A stretch of DNA of 64,000 bases from assembly GCA_035582835.1 (NCBI GenBank), contig JAYKAV010000478.1, positions 1-64,000 of the forward strand, given 5' to 3'. This document shows, in pieces, positions 1 to 14,020 of this stretch. Numbering within the stretch: the stretch's first letter is position 1; the number at the start of each line of letters is the position of its first letter. A model generated the notes under the pieces. The model saw only the letters and a list, made by a program, of their open reading frames with translations. It was not told the origin of the DNA and ran no database searches. The stretch comes from Phoebastria nigripes. Taxonomy: Eukaryota > Chordata > Aves > Procellariiformes > Diomedeidae. The translations under genes were made by a program, and so were the position numbers.

Positions 1-2159
1 CCGTTATTCCTATTTTGAGCCAAGTGACTTCTGTGAGGGTGAAACACACTAATACTCCAATTTTGGTCTGAAGACGTCAGGAGATGCAGAATCTGATACA
101 TCTCATAAGGCAAAATCCTCCTCGGGTGTCCAAAAGTTACTTACCGAGGTCTAAGCTACTAACTTTCTGTGTAGTTAACAGCGGAAAATAGCCATTTTCA
201 GAGGACAAGGGAAACTACGCTTCCTCCATATTCAGCTCAGAGGAATCAGCATTTCTAGAGAGGGATTGGTCTCTCCGTCTGGAAAGGGAAAGAGGAGGAT
301 AAATACCTATATTTGGTGAAATGACTTCCCAAGGGCTGGTGGAGCGGGAAGGCAGTGGTGCAATGGATAGCCTAGATAATTTCCCCTAGCACCAGGTATT
401 CACCTCTTTCCCATCTGCCTGGACCCAAGGCGGACACCTCAAGAAGTCAGAAGAGCTTCTGAGGGAACTGCACCGGATTCAGCAAATATGTTTAGGGGTT
501 TTTTTAACTTCAGCTGTTTNAACTGCAAGGATTTGGGCTCACTGGCTGGGTTTGTTTCACGACACATCTTTGATGAGGTGTCAGTGCTGGATGAGGTGTG
601 CCAAAGGTTCATTCAAACTTTTGGAGGCCTTAGGGGAAGGAAGACCTCACTTTGGACCTGCTTCCATTAGGAATATAAGCATCTTCAGCNAGGATGAGGA
701 GGTGCACTCATGTCTGAGGAGAGGTCATCAGCTGTAACCCCGTCCTGGAGCTAGGTGCTCATCCATAAGTGTTCCTCAAAAATGAGACGTTCTTTTTTTT
801 TCCTTGTGCCTAATAGCCTACAACACTAGAGAGAGGGAGCTCTGTCAGACATCTATGATTTTCTTTGGCAGAGCTGGAAAAATTTTAACAGGGAAGGATC
901 ATAATATACTCGTCCAGTTTCTGATACTCTTTCTCTGAACATCTATTTTTGGCTGCCGTCAGAAATTGATACCCCTGGGCTGACTCGTCTAGCACCACAG
1001 AGCTATTCTCATATTCTTACCAGTGGGGCTGCCCTGTTGGAACAGCAGCGTGGGAGTACAGACAGCGCCATCACCAAATGGCCAGCTGGAACAGGCAGAA
1101 AAATGTTGGCAAGCTTGTTTGGTGATCTTTTTTTATACTGCCGCTTCAGGAGAATCTCCAGTCTTTCCCTGCAGTTGCTCACTCACATCTCTACAAATAC
1201 AGTCTTCTCTGACATGCTCTTTTGCACCAGGATGCTGGGAGGGGAAGCTGAATTTCTGGAACAAGTTCCCCTCTAATTGTAGAAAGCTGTCCCTGTAAAT
1301 GAATAAAATATGGGGGAGTCCAAACAAAGTGAAGAAAAATACCCTGTATCAATGAAATCCCCACATTAAGCATCATCTGTGCATTTGCACTTCACATTTG
1401 CTACTGAAAATCAGACTTCACCTATTTGCATATGTGGCTAATCTCATATAACTAGTGAGGGATGAAAATGAACCATTTTCATGTATCTATTCCTAAAGAT
1501 AAAGGATTCCTGAAATTCTTGATGTGCCTTCAAAAAAATTTCATATGCCTATTGCTGTTGAACTTCAATTGAAACCTTGACAAAGACATTGACTTTTACT
1601 ACTTAATATAATCATATAGGCCAGTTGTAGACGGCTTAATATGCCTCCTGAGCCACTCTGACAATCACTGCCATAATTCATTTCTCATATGAATACCTTG
1701 TATTCTTACAAAGTGTATGTTAGCCAAAATGTAGAACCAGTGCACAAAGAATACGGTTAAATTGTGAATATTCGTCTGTTTTCTCACTTCTCCATATTTG
1801 CTGTGGAGAAGGCATTTCTTAAGGAAAAAAAGGGTTTTTTTCCTTAAGCAAAATTCAAATATATTATTAATGTGTGGTTTTTTATTGTTTGCAATGCAAC
1901 CAGGACAGATTTTCCTATCTGTCTTTTGTATGGTGCTGTCAGGTATGAAAATGTGCAACATGAAAGAGGTTGCGAATGATTTCTTTTTCTCCTTTAAAAA
2001 TACTATCCAGTTGTGAAATTCGGGTTGGGCTATAGTTCTGGCTTTAAAATTCCCAAGACTTTGCAGATCAAAAAAAGTTAGCATTCAGTGCTCCAGTGCC
2101 ATTCTCTCCTCCCTTTTTCTCTGTATTTTTTATACAGTATTTTTTATTCTGTATACAAA
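1..2159. other. Intergenic, no gene recognised
   Basis: This is AT-rich sequence with stop codons in every frame. The longest open frames are under 140 codons and match no family I know. Isolated N bases occur near 520 and 690. I see no exon, RNA gene or recognisable repeat. Confidence 0.6.
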
Positions 2160-2275
2160 AGATAGAATCGTAGAATGGTTTGGGTTGGAAGGGACCTTTA
2201 AAGATCATCTAGTCTACCCCCCCTGCCATGGGCAGGGATATCTTTCACTAGATCAGGTTGCCCAAAGTTATGTGC
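2160..2275 (-). mobile_element. CR1 LINE 3'-end fragment
   Basis: The plus strand reads as the reverse complement of a CR1 3' end. It opens with two degenerate ATTCTATG-type terminal repeat units in complement (near 2162-2176), then the typical TGGTTTGGGTTGGAAGGGAC segment, then the ATCATCTAGT and CATGGGCAGGGA blocks. Only about 115 bases remain, so this is a dead, 5'-truncated copy. CR1 is the dominant LINE of birds and reptiles and normally leaves short 3' stubs like this. Confidence 0.88.
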
Positions 2276-2656
2276 AAAGATGCACATATCTGTCATGACC
2301 ACCTTCCTTATACCCATGGAGCATTATAAATTTGGAATCAAGGACTTTCAAAACTTCAAACCCAAGACTCCTACTGCAGAAAGTAGCTGAGTAAATCTAA
2401 TGATGTTTTGCTAAGATACCTTGTTTCCTCTAAGTGGGCTGTTTTCCATTGAAAGTCTTTTTTACTCTTAAATACTTACACACATACAATATGTGGGATG
2501 AGCTGCTTAGACGCAGTGCAATCCATAGAGCCAACATAAACACTGAGAACAAGGAGATTAAAGACTAATACATAACTCTCATTCACCTTGGACTGCACAT
2601 GCATACAAGTGCACACACACATGAAGTAGTGTTTATTACTTTGGTGATACTTCATA

Positions 2657-2972
2657 CAATCATCATAGAATAGCCCAGGTTGGAAGGGACCTCGACAGAT
2701 CATCTGGTCCAACCTTCCATGGGAAAGGGAACGTAGATGAGATTATCAAGCACCCTGTCCAATTGTATCCTGAAAACCTCCAGCAATGGGGACTCTACCA
2801 CATCCCTGGGGAGGTTGTTTCAGTGAACGATTGTTCTCACTGTAAAAAATTTCTTTCTTATGTCGAGATTAAATCTCTCCCAGTGCAACCTGTACTTGTT
2901 GCCCCTTGTCTTCTCCATATGGCTCCTTGTGAAGAGAGAGCCTCCGTCCTCTTCGTAGCCACCCTTTAAGTA
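2657..2972 (-). mobile_element. CR1 LINE 3'-end fragment
   Basis: This is a second CR1 3' end in the same orientation as the copy about 380 bases to the left. It starts with the terminal ATCATAGAAT unit in complement, followed by CCCAGGTTGGAAGGGACCTC. Further right are the conserved blocks for the ACTCTACCACATCCCTGGGG region, the AAATTTCTTTCTTATGTC region, and the TTGCCCCTTGTC region near 2898-2909. At about 315 bases it is longer than its neighbour. The open frame at 2763-2969 is a by-product of the repeat, not a gene. Confidence 0.9.
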
Positions 2973-5808
2973 CTTTGCATCTTCATATATTAAAAACTGT
3001 ATTTCCTCTACTTGCGAAGATGTGGATCCTTGAAAACTTACTATCATGTAAAGTGGGTATTTCGGCTGATTTAGAAAGTGAGGTTTGTGTTTAGTTCTTT
3101 CAATTTGGAAAGGAAAAGGAGGGGTTAAATTGCTTAGGACAGCCCTTATCAGTGGAGTCTTAATGAGTTCCTCAACTTCTCCAAAAGAATCACTCGTCTT
3201 ACAGAGATTCACCTTCTCACTAGTATTATTCTGGCCATATTTCACGGCCAAAACTCAGCCTTCCTGGTACTACTTCCCGACTCCACCTAGAAGCTGCCAG
3301 GGCCTTGAAGGCACTAATAGGACTTAATGGCCCTGACCAGCCTCACCTGGACCACTCCACACACATGTCCCTGCCCATGGCCCATTTAAGCTCAGTCTAG
3401 GACCATCAGTCCTTCCTTAGCTATGCTGTAGGTGTGTCTGGCTGCAGCTATGTCTCTGCCTCCTGGATGGACTCTGAATCAAGATTGTAGCTTTGTCCCC
3501 ACCCCTGTTCCTGGCCCATCTCCCTTTGCTCCTGATGGCATGCTGTGGATGGACCCTGTACCTAGTTCATTGTTTGCTGTGGCTGGGGCTGTTAACAGAC
3601 CCCATTGCTAGCCCTTGGCTCTGCAGGCTGTGTTCAGCTGCTGTAGGTCTGTGCCCCAAGACTGAGGCACTGCCTGCCCTGGTGTCCCCCTTGGCTTCTT
3701 GCTCCCTGTCCCTTGGGGACCAGCTGGCCCTTGCAGCTCCCTGACAGTAGCCATGCAGATACATTGCAGGAACATGCCTCTACTTCTAAACTTCCATGGA
3801 CTCCGAAAGAAAACACTGTTCAGCCTGTCTAACCCAGGTATGAAATATCCCTGAATATCTTCAGTATTAAACCCCTTTCCTTTTTCTTCACAAGACTTCT
3901 TGTTTTTAGGGCTAGACTCTGATGTTCTGCTCCATCTCTCCTTAAAGCTATTTTCTTTCTGTTCCCAACCTATCACATACAGCAGAAGTGACTAGGAGCT
4001 CTCATTCTACTAGATGTGTGCATTTTCTGCTGTCTCTGTGTGGCCACGTGGATAGAAGATTTTCATTCAGTTTGATGTCCCATCTGACTATGATGAAATA
4101 ATTGCATTGCTTATACCTGGCATGTAGTTGCGTCTCTTCCCCAAAAGAATTTCTAAGCTCTAAAACCCAGTTGTTGGCAGAAGTAGTCATAAATACATAG
4201 CTCATCATTGCAAATACAATTTAACAAGAGGATGAGACCAGCTGCAGTGGTCAAGCACGGGGCTTGGCCAGACAAACTGACCAGCAGCCTGCTTAGAGGC
4301 TACCAGCCTCTTTTAACGCCTCCCTTCTCTCATTGTCCCCTTCTTGCTCTTCCCTCATCAGCCACGATACCTCAGTTTCTCCACCATTGTCTCCTCCCAA
4401 AGAAATGACCCACCCTGATCACTTCCCCATGTTCGTTCCAGTTTTGCTACATTCACACCTGATTTTGCTATTCTTGATACCCAGGTAAACTAGACCCGTG
4501 GTGTTTCTGGTATGGTTCCTAGGCACTGCTGGCCTTGTGAGGGTCTGCTCCCCAAAGGGTGCCCAACGCTTCCCCTTCAACCATCTGTGAAGTCTGCCCA
4601 TCTCTAGCACCTCTGGTGCCCTCCTAACCACTGGTGAAATCTGGCTCTCTGTTATGGTGCTGTTAATTCAACAGTTCCTCACTGTTACTTGTTATGTCCA
4701 GTGGTTTCTCCTGTCATGTCCAGTAGTTTTTCATGGTCTGTTCAGTGAGTTTGACGTCAGGCTAGGGACTAGTCATTCTCCCAAATATCTTTTCTATTGT
4801 GTCACAGGTGTGTCTGAACCACTCTGTTTCTGCATGGCTAAGATTCATGTCCCTAATCTTGTGTATCTGACAGGGAAATGGGCAATTCATATTTACTAGT
4901 CTCTGAGCACTTCATTATCAAAGGGGTGAAATATGTATCTCCCAAGGTAATTTTTCTTAAGTGTGGCACATAGGAAGATCTTCCCCACAAGTATTTTGAG
5001 ACAAAAGCTCTCCTTTTCTCTGCTGCTCCTAAGGGCTTCAGTTGATGTGGTGTGGCATTGGTTCTGCTAATAAATAAATATCTGTGGGTGGTGATCCATC
5101 ATCTTAGATGATATTTTCTATTTAAATCCACAGCTGGGACTTGTAAATTTTTTTTGTTTGTCTTTTAAAAATAGATGGGGTTTCTGTATCAGCAAAGGGT
5201 CCTATAAAGATGTCACATAGAATTGATTGCATCAAGCTGTGTCTGATTGCTGAACCTTATCTGGGGAATGCACATATGTAGCATTCATTTATTTGATCTT
5301 AAAAGAGCACTGCTTATTAGTAATTTTAAACCTGACTTCTGCAAACTCAGACTACACTGCCAATTGGAAACGTTCCTGGTTTTGAACACGTTAGCCCAGA
5401 TTTATTCTTAGCAAACATCTATGAAGACCTGGATCTCCTCTTTGCCCCATCATTCCCTCTTGAAGATCTGCCAGAACAACTAAATAATGTGAGGGATGCT
5501 TCTCAATCTGAAAAATACAACTTCTTATGGAGTGACACAACACCAAGTCTTTAAAGTAGGGGGTGGCATGTGGGAAAGGAGTGCACGTGAGGCTTTGAGT
5601 ATAATTAGTGGGTTTAAGGGTAAAATCAGACAGTATAGCTACACCCTGACAGAGGAGAAAGCAAGCAGTGGCTCGCTATATGTTGTAGCAATGACGTGTA
5701 CAAGCGCTTGGGTCCTCATGATTGCTATCTTCTTTTTCTTTTAGTTTAAATGGTCAGCAGCTAAATGGAGACTGAAATTCAAGAATGTCCAGGTTTATTT
5801 TGTTTAGT
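2973..5808. other. Intergenic, no gene recognised
   Basis: Mixed intergenic sequence. A C/T-rich stretch at about 3330-3750 differs in composition from its surroundings. It looks like an old unclassified interspersed repeat but I cannot name its family. From 3800 to 5800 the sequence is AT-rich, with no exon or RNA gene that I can support. Confidence 0.55.
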
Positions 5809-6774
5809 TTATGACACCTCTTTACCAGTTTGATTTCTAAAGGAAACAAGAACTTTTTCTAGGAGTCTCTTGAGAGCATCCTTCACCTCCATGTTCCTCA
5901 GGCTGTAGATCAGGGGGTTCAGCATGGGAATCACCAGGGTATAGACAACAGACACCACTTTGTCCTGGTCCAGGGAGTAGCTAGAACTGGGGCGGAGGTA
6001 CATGAAGATCATAGTCCCATAAAAAATTGAGACTGATGTCAAATGTGAGGCACAGGTGGAGAAAGCTTTGTGCCTGCCCTCTGAGGAGCAGATCCTCAGG
6101 ACAGTGGTAAGGATATAACCATAAGAGACAACAATGAATGCTAAAGTGCTGAATGCAATGGAAGTAGCAATGGTAAAAAGCACATGTTCGTTGACAGAAG
6201 TACTGGAGCAGGAAAGTTTCAGGAGCGGAGGAATGTCACAGAAGAAGTGATTGATGACATTAGGGCCACAGAAGTGTAAACTGAACACTGAGCTGACAAG
6301 CACTGTTTGACTCACAGCAGCTACTATGTAGGATCCCACAGCCAGTTGGACACAAAACTTTTGAGACATGGTGGCCACGTAGAGCAGAGGGTTACAGATG
6401 GCCATGTACCGGTCATAGGCCATCGCAGCCAGCAGGTAACACTCAGTGATTATGCAGACTCCACAAAAGTACATCTGGGCTGCACACCCTAGCAGAGAGA
6501 TGGCTTTCCTTTCTTCAAAGAAGCTCACTAGCATTTTGGGAGCAACCGCTGAGGAATTACCTAGGTCTACCAGAGAGAGATGGCAGAGGAAGAAGTACAT
6601 GGGGGTGTGGAGTCGAGAGTCAAGCCTGATCAATGCAATCATGCCGAGATTCCCGACCAACGAGGTGACACAGATCAGAAGGAACAGCACAAAGAGAATG
6701 ACCTGCAGCTCCCAAATATTTGTGATTCCCAAGAGAATGAACTCATCAACAGTTGTCTTGTTTCTTCTGACCAT
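5809..6774 (-). CDS. Olfactory receptor, class II (OR5/OR8-like), intact
   Basis: This is a single-exon seven-transmembrane odorant receptor of 321 residues, the usual family length. It would signal through Golf in the cilia of olfactory neurons. Visible hallmarks are an N-glycosylation site at Asn5 (NKT), Gly41-Asn42 in TM1, LHTPMYFFL at 55-63, [10 protein letters not shown] at 118-127 with the DRY box at 121-123, Cys97 and Cys179 for the TM3-ECL2 disulfide, [10 protein letters not shown] at 236-245, and [12 protein letters not shown] at 283-294. The start chosen is the first Met, 11 residues before the DEFILLG-type N-terminal motif. The bases just upstream (TTCATTAACAG before AATGG) could be a splice acceptor from a noncoding 5' exon, as is usual for these genes. 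There is no frameshift or missing motif. The subfamily is inferred from the TM6-TM7 sequence and is uncertain. Confidence 0.95.
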   Translation of the reverse strand: MVRRNKTTVDEFILLGITNIWELQVILFVLFLLICVTSLVGNLGMIALIRLDSRLHTPMYFFLCHLSLVDLGNSSAVAPKMLVSFFEERKAISLLGCAAQMYFCGVCIITECYLLAAMAYDRYMAICNPLLYVATMSQKFCVQLAVGSYIVAAVSQTVLVSSVFSLHFCGPNVINHFFCDIPPLLKLSCSSTSVNEHVLFTIATSIAFSTLAFIVVSYGYILTTVLRICSSEGRHKAFSTCASHLTSVSIFYGTMIFMYLRPSSSYSLDQDKVVSVVYTLVIPMLNPLIYSLRNMEVKDALKRLLEKVLVSFRNQTGKEVS

Positions 6775-9700
6775 TCTGTTAATGAACCTGAATCTTTAAG
6801 AGGGAGAAAAATCAAAGAACACAAGTAAGTTACAACTCTGGATAGAAGAATAAGTAATAATGATGCTGGGAATGTCGGGCAGGAATGTAGTAGAAGAAAA
6901 TTGGATGCTGCTTTATTTTAATGGAAACCTAACTCTCTGTTGGTATGCAAGAACCGGATGCTTAACTCAATTGCTGTTATCCATTTAACACTTCTGTAAT
7001 GACAGTCTCAAAGCAGGATTACTTTTATTCCATTGCTGAGATTGTTCCAGGAAAGAGGAGAAACTTGTTATTCGTTCTGATCTTTTTTTAATGTTTCCTG
7101 GTTAGTTCTATTGTTAAATTTTCTCAAATGCTTATCTGTGTCCATGGAAGAATGTCAGGAGGAATGTCATGTCCTAGGAGGAATAACAGGATGATTCTGG
7201 TTATCTGCTCTGTTGTTCTTAAATAGTGGAGTAACAAATTGCTCTCAGCTTCTAAGGATGACACTTAAGTGGGCCAGTGCAGTTCTGAGGAGAAGTCCTC
7301 ATAGGAAGATACCCGCCACCCCCACCCCCCCAAAAAAAACTCCATGTAGAAAAGCAGTTTATGTTATAAAGCAGACAATTTCATTAAAGTTTATTTGCTG
7401 ATTCCAAGCATAACAATTCAAAGGACAAGACAGGGCAGTGTAGTCATGGACCTTGCCCTGCGTCCCTGAACATGTTCATGCTAATGGCAGGAGGAAAGTC
7501 TGTAAGTGTGTCCTGACAAAATCACACTTGTTTTGTCCAACGTTAAGAAAGGAGTTGCGTATAAATTGAAAGAAACATAGGAGCTGACACTGAAGACAGA
7601 ATCCCTCTTGCCTAATTTACCTACTTCCTAGGTGGATAGATACATTTGAGGTAGCCATTCAAGGCTTCATTTACAGTCATAGAAAAGAAATAGGCACTTT
7701 AAGGTAAAATTCATGTAAGTTAGTTAAAATGTCTACTTACTTCGGGGTGAAATGAATTGCCTCTTAGAGATGCCAGTTTCTCATCACTGCTTATGAAGAG
7801 CACACAATGATTAGATAAACTGTAGAAGTCTCTCTCTGTAGGGGATAATATTTAGTCCGACAAATCAGACCATCAGACTTTATAGGCATGTTAAATAACA
7901 GCATGTCTATGGGTGAAACAAAGGGAAGAACACTATAGCCTCATAATTACCTTTTCACTTCTCTTAAAACATTGGCTTCAAGAAAAATGCCTCTCTTGTT
8001 TTCAGATTGTGGTCTTGTTTTGACATTTCTGTTTAGAGTTCTGTAGAAAATGAGAACTGTTAATTGCAGGTGTATTAAATTAATGCTTGAGCTTGCAAGG
8101 TGGAGCTTCTTACTGAAACATCTTTTAAGCTGTTGTTATTTCCATTGTATTGAGAGCAATTAAGAGAGTGCACTTTCAGACAGTTACAGTAGTTCAACTG
8201 ATTAGCAGCAACTTGCAGAGCCCAACAGCTTGATTGCTAATAATTTTCTGCGCTACAGGAAATTCTAGACAAGTCAGTTGGACTATTTGTAGTGACCAAC
8301 GCTATGGTCTGTATGACAAGTTGATGCTGTTAAATGATTCTTCTTTTGCTGTAACCCCACATTTCAGTGCTCATCAAGCCAATATTAGAACTTCTGTGGA
8401 TTTTGGTGGTTTGAGATTAAGACTTAAACACATGTTTAAGACTTAAACCAACCCTGCATCTGTTGTAACCACAGAGAATGGCTGAATTGCAGCTATCGCA
8501 GATCTGCCCCAGCTGAGGGCAGAGACCTCTCTTGAAGTACTGACCTGAATGTCACTTCTCACTCTAAGTACAAACTTCCAGGAGCAGGAGTCCAAAAGTC
8601 TCCACATGTCAGGAAAAGAAGCCACATGGACATTCACAAGTACTTGTTCTCCTATTTTCCAAAATAAGAAAAAGAATCCAGCTCAGGTCAAAACAATTTT
8701 CCTCTCTGACTGCATTATTTTTTTTTTATAGACTTTACTTCCAGTGTACCTTATATGAAAATTCATTAATTAATTTTTTAACTGTTGCATATATGAACAT
8801 AGACTGCAATTATGTGCATTCTATGTGCAAGATTTACAGTACAGAGCAAGGATAGAGAATAAAACAGTGACACAATTAACAGTCTGTCAGATTTTATAAT
8901 ATTTCAGACTATGGTTATGTTTCCTACCTTGGAAACTAACGTTAAAAATGATGCTTTCTTTTCCTCGGGACCAAATGCTGCTAGTAAGCTGGACACACAA
9001 TGGCATTTAGAGAAGCTCTGACTACAGGATCAAGTAAGCTGTTGGCACATTCTGCCCCTCCCTGTCTGGCATTGAGTACAGATGAGATGGTACGCACAGT
9101 CAGCAGGGGAACGTCAAGGTCTTCACAATCAACTTTCAGAATCAGCTTCCCTTAAGTGCTGTATATGTCCCGGAGGGATCCCACTGAGTGATGCAATGGT
9201 TGCAGTCTGCTGAGGTCTTTGGTTCATGAATACAGAGCTCATTAGGAAAAAAAAATAACAACAATGAAAAAAACCTCCAGAACATAAGCAGAGGATTCAT
9301 TCTTCTCCAGGTAATGTTATCAGTTATTTTGATAGTAAGTTGGAGCTTTCTTTTCGTGTTGTTTTTACATAGATGACATTTTTCTCTCTGGCCACAGATC
9401 CTTTAAGTCATGGGGTCATTCAGAGCAAGAGGCTGCAGTGGATTGCTGGCCTCATGAAATGATCAGCCTTTATATGAGAACTAGAAGGAGCCGACTTGAA
9501 GGGAGGGTAATCATGATTTCACGTTTTTGCTGGACCTCATGAAACAATACCAACACATGCAAGCTGAATTCCAGTCCGCATTCTCCTTATTTGATCTAAA
9601 GATAGTTTACGTTGCTGGCAGTCTTCCTTATTGGACCATTAAGATGTATTTTTACTGATTTACAGTCTGTAGTCATCTGACATAGTTAATTAATACTAGA

Positions 9701-12700
9701 CACATGACTGGTCCCTGAAAGCACAACTGGATCAGAAGAGAGATACACAGTCCTCTCCTGAACTCAGATAAGCAATGTCCACAGTAGCCTATATAGAGAT
9801 GTTTGTGCTCTGGATACTTTCTAGGATTTGAGTGATTATTTCTCTACATGGATTATAGGAGTAGCCTAGAAGTTAGGCTTAGACAAGTAACTCTTAATTG
9901 TTTAAGTTGAGTGATGAACCCCATACTAAGAATATCAAATGAAAGAGCAGAGAAATGAATAACAACCCAAACATGGTAATTTTCCCATATTCCTCTGGAG
10001 GGGCTTTCCCACATCGCTCCCCTCCCCACCCCCCAAACCAGAGCATCCATTACATCCCTCTCATGTGTCATGGTTTAGCTCCTGCCCAGAGTTTCAGAAG
10101 GTCCAAATTCATCCATCACTGGCTACTAGAAGCCTCTGTGGAGCTTTCCCATCTCTTCACAGACAGTTTATTGAAATGGGAGAAATAAAAATCAGTTCTG
10201 CTGCGGTGTTTTGCTTTGTCAGTGATTGCTTTGGTCAGTATCTAGGGTCTTGCCTCAGGGGTGTCATCTGTGAACTCATACCCCAGAGCTTCAAGCTGTG
10301 TTCTGTGTAAGTGCTGAGGGACAGGGTATGGGGATAGGAAGGGTAGGATCCATTTTGTAAAATTTCAGCAGCATAAAATTGAGCTATGCAAGCCTAACCT
10401 AGCCATCTGGGCTTATTTTATAGTCAGTGTAGGGAGGGAGAGACCTGCACAAAGCAATACATGCCATTTTCCTTAGAAACTTACTTTACGATGGGATGAG
10501 TTGTCCTTTGGAAGTGCCTATTTCTTGCCAATGATTGCTAAAAGAACCTAACTTACTTAGATTAATAACTTTTAGATGCCTAAAACTAGTTAAGATGAAT
10601 TTTTATGCATTTTGGGGGTTTGTCTGACCTCCAGAGCCTTTGAGGTCTGGTGTATTGCCCAACACAAATTGCATGCCTCAAAGTCATCCTCATCCCGTTT
10701 AGATGTTCTTGGAGACCACTGGGAGGAATGGCTCAGTTCAGATGCCATAAAACCCTAAGACCTTAAGTGCTCGCCTATGAACATATATATGCCCTCCATT
10801 GCACACATGAACTAGACAGAAGGAAGGAAAAGGCAAGCAATGCAAATAAAGCTTGTTAGTTGGAGAATAAAAACATTGAAAGTGTTACCCAAGTTTCCTC
10901 ACAGAAAAAGACATCAGCTGCACATTTGTCAAACAAGTTAAACATCTGCTAGTGAAGAGCGGTTGAATTGAAAGCTTTTTTATTGTATCTGACCACCTAG
11001 ATAGCTGCTGGATATTCTTGCTTTATTCACTGAATGCCTTTAGGTCAATTAATATTGCAACTCTCCTATGAAAGAACAAGGATTAGCTCCTTTTTTTTTT
11101 TTATAAAGAGGATATTAATTGATAAATAATATAAATTGATATTAATGAAGGATTAACTACTGCTTAATATAAGTAGTAAGGCAACAAGTTAAACTGCTCT
11201 AACTCTTCCTCTGGATGTATAATTTCTGTATTACATAGGGTCTTTAGCTAGTGAGAACCAGCACCTTTTAATTTGATATGATCATAATCACGTCACCAAA
11301 AGTTCTAATGACTGCCTGAATTCCATTTTCTAAATTGTCATGATCGCTTTGAAGTGCATTTGAATTTTTTTTCAAAAAGTGGTTGCTTCAATATCGCAGT
11401 GGCCTTGTATCCGTGACTCCAGATCACAGGTTGGGACTCCATTTTGCCAAAATGTCCATCCTCATTTCAGCACTGTTTTGATGCTTTAAAAAAATACTGT
11501 TTATGTGTTTCCAGTCCAAGGAAATATTAGAAGCATTTCCAAGAGTGCTTACAATATCTTTAGAGCATATAATTTCATTGAAACATTTCCACACTGAGAC
11601 AACACCAGTAGCATTTTAATTTTTGTTCTGCTCTTCCCTTGAGAACATCATGGTCTCCCGTGTCCAAAAGGAAGATATAAAATCTGTGACATTCCCCAAA
11701 AGAAACATTTCCTGCATCCAGGAAAAAAAGAAATATTTCCCTAGCAGGTAAGTCTCCTAATGAGTAAAATTTCCTTCCATTCAGGGAGTTCTGTAGAAAT
11801 TGTTCTAAGTCAGTTGCCTTGTTGACTGAATGAATTTTAGATGCACTAAAGGAAAAGAGTTGCTGCATCATGATACAACAAAAGAAAAAAATAATTATGA
11901 ATATAGCTTTAAAAAGGGAGGAGTTTATTTTTTATTAATTTTTGCACCTAAAATATTGATCTGGGAAATGAAATCTCTTGCACATCTTCATCAGAGACCT
12001 CTGAATTTTTAGCAGCTGGTAGGATTTCCATACCTAAATTTCTGAGCACGATCAACAGCTGAAAATAGGAAGAAGCAGCCACATGTGCATAACCATGTAA
12101 TATTTTTCAGGGCAGAAAGGTTCTTTTTTACTTTCACCAGAAATTTCTCAAATTGCCTGTGATAGTGTCAAAATAAATTGTAATGTTACACGGTCGCTGT
12201 TTAACTGGTCTTGGCTAAAAATAAAACACAACTGAAATTTTGTGGAACTTGTCACCTTATTCTAGGAACGTAACTGGGGGACTTATGCCATGACCTGAGT
12301 CACCTGAGACATTTTCTGGAGTAAACAGTCACACCCAGAAAAGGATTCAGATTTTAGGATGCACCAAGCCTTCACCAAGAATGAAGGATCTTGAAAGACA
12401 AGATTAAACAAAGCTGTCTAAAATGGGATTCATCTCACTTGAGTGTAACCATCTAAAATTTTGGCAGTGAATTTGTATTGGTCATCCAGGCTTCCTTTCT
12501 CATCAACAGACATGCACATATCCAGGGTATGATGCATCCCACCTATCCCTCTGTAATGGTTATAGATGGAGCTGAAGATGATGCACTCAGACCAACCTTT
12601 TGACAGCCAACTACAGGTGAGATTTGTTGCAACTAGAGTGCCTGGAAACACAGCTGGGAACTGAAGCCCTCCTTTCTGAACCCCCAGACTCTACTGTAAT

Positions 12701-13813
12701 CATCTAGTATCCTATCCTGAATGAAGCAGCTTAGATTATTAGTATTTTTTCAGGAACATAGACATTTCTGGTTTGTCTGTGCCTTTGTCCATATAGCATT
12801 GATATTTACAGGATTATTTAACTGACCTGTGTTAGCAGTTATTTTATTAGATGTCCTTTTGTAATCCTTATATTTCCTGTAAACGTAAAGGTGAGCAAGA
12901 TATATCTGCCCTGGCTAGAATTTTTACTGGCATCAGCAGAAATGTGTCTTAACTTTTGCAAAGTTAAGTTAAATTACACACTTTTTCTGGAAAGGTAAAG
13001 TTAATACCCAGAATTAATTTTCTAGGGGACTGAGTCTAATTCAAATTCAATTAATAGTTTCAGCCAAAAAAAGTATGTGGGGAAAATTGCTTGGAAAATC
13101 TAAAAATATTTGTGTTTGAACATTTAAAAACAATATTCATGGCTTTCTTTTCATCAGTTGCTTAACAATTAATCAGCCTCAGGAAAATAAACCCACAAAA
13201 TATTTTGTAAGAAATCCCAGAATGAGATGCAACATTTAATTTTATTTTAAACTCAATGATTTGTGTTTGTTCCAAACTAGTTATGTCTTTTCTTTTTGTC
13301 TAAAAAAAAAAAAAAAAAAAAAAACCTGCTTATGTTCCAGCATTTCAATCCACTTTTTCCAGTGTTCAATTTCACTGCTGACTCAGAAAGGTCATTATTA
13401 ACTGTGCCTGAACTCCTTACTCTACTGTTCACACAGGTAAATGTGTAGCAGCTATTATACTCAATTAATATGTTTTTCCTCAAGTGATATATCATACGAA
13501 GTTTCTTCTATATCTGCACTATGGTCTAGCTCTTAAATAAAACCCCATCTGAGGTGCTATTTCATGTATATGAAAGGAATATATAGGAAGGAATTCCACA
13601 TATAAAGTGTGTTTGTGAAGCTCTATTTGAATGTCCTCCTAATGGGCATCATCTAAGCCCCTGGTTTCCCCCTCTGATATTGGGTGAGATGCTTACATTT
13701 CCATTACCTCTATCTTGTGAAGGATGTAATGTGTTTGTGTGTTGCTTACCCATTAGGATTGACCGATCCCCTGACAAATCTTACGTGTACGACACCAAAC
13801 ACAAGGTAATGAA
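6775..13813. other. Intergenic, no gene recognised
   Basis: About 7 kb of AT-rich intergenic sequence. All open frames are shorter than 100 codons and unlike known families. The part next to 6775 should contain the promoter and noncoding 5' exon of the olfactory receptor, but I cannot place them. The only distinct element is the homopolymer A tract near 13.3 kb. Confidence 0.6.
13302..13324. repeat. Poly(A) homopolymer tract
   Basis: An uninterrupted run of 23 A. It could be the tail of an old retroposed sequence or simple slippage. No recognisable retroposon lies directly to its left, so simple slippage is the safer reading. Confidence 0.8.
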
Positions 13814-14020
13814 ATGCCTGAAGAAAACTGCACGGCACTGACTGAGTTCATTCTCTTGGGTTTCACCAACTGTGCGGAGGTGGAGATATCTTTGTTTGGG
13901 CTCTTCCAACTCATCTACGCCACCACTTTTGTGGGGAACGTTGGCCTCGTCCAGTTCCATGCCTGCCTTCATACCCCCATATACTATTTCCTAAGTAATT
14001 TATCTATCTTAGACCGTAGC
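13814..14020 (+). pseudogene. Olfactory receptor fragment, truncated and decayed
   Basis: The frame opens with a Met and reads ALTEFILLGFTNCAEVEI, then LFGLFQLIYATTFVGNVGL and HACLHTPIYYFLSNLSILD. These are the N-terminus, TM1, intracellular loop 1 and start of TM2 of a class II olfactory receptor. About six or seven residues are missing between the GNVGL of TM1 and the LHTP motif, where intact receptors carry the IxLIRxDSR segment. After about codon 65 the frame stops resembling any receptor. [13 protein letters not shown] and PMLNP motifs are all absent, and CR1 sequence begins about 220 bases later. It is on the opposite strand from the intact receptor 7 kb away, so it is not its simple tandem copy. 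Confidence 0.85.

Noticed and set aside
1665..2084. 139-codon minus-strand frame
   Set aside because: Low-complexity Lys/Phe-rich product from AT-rich DNA, with no motif or homologue.
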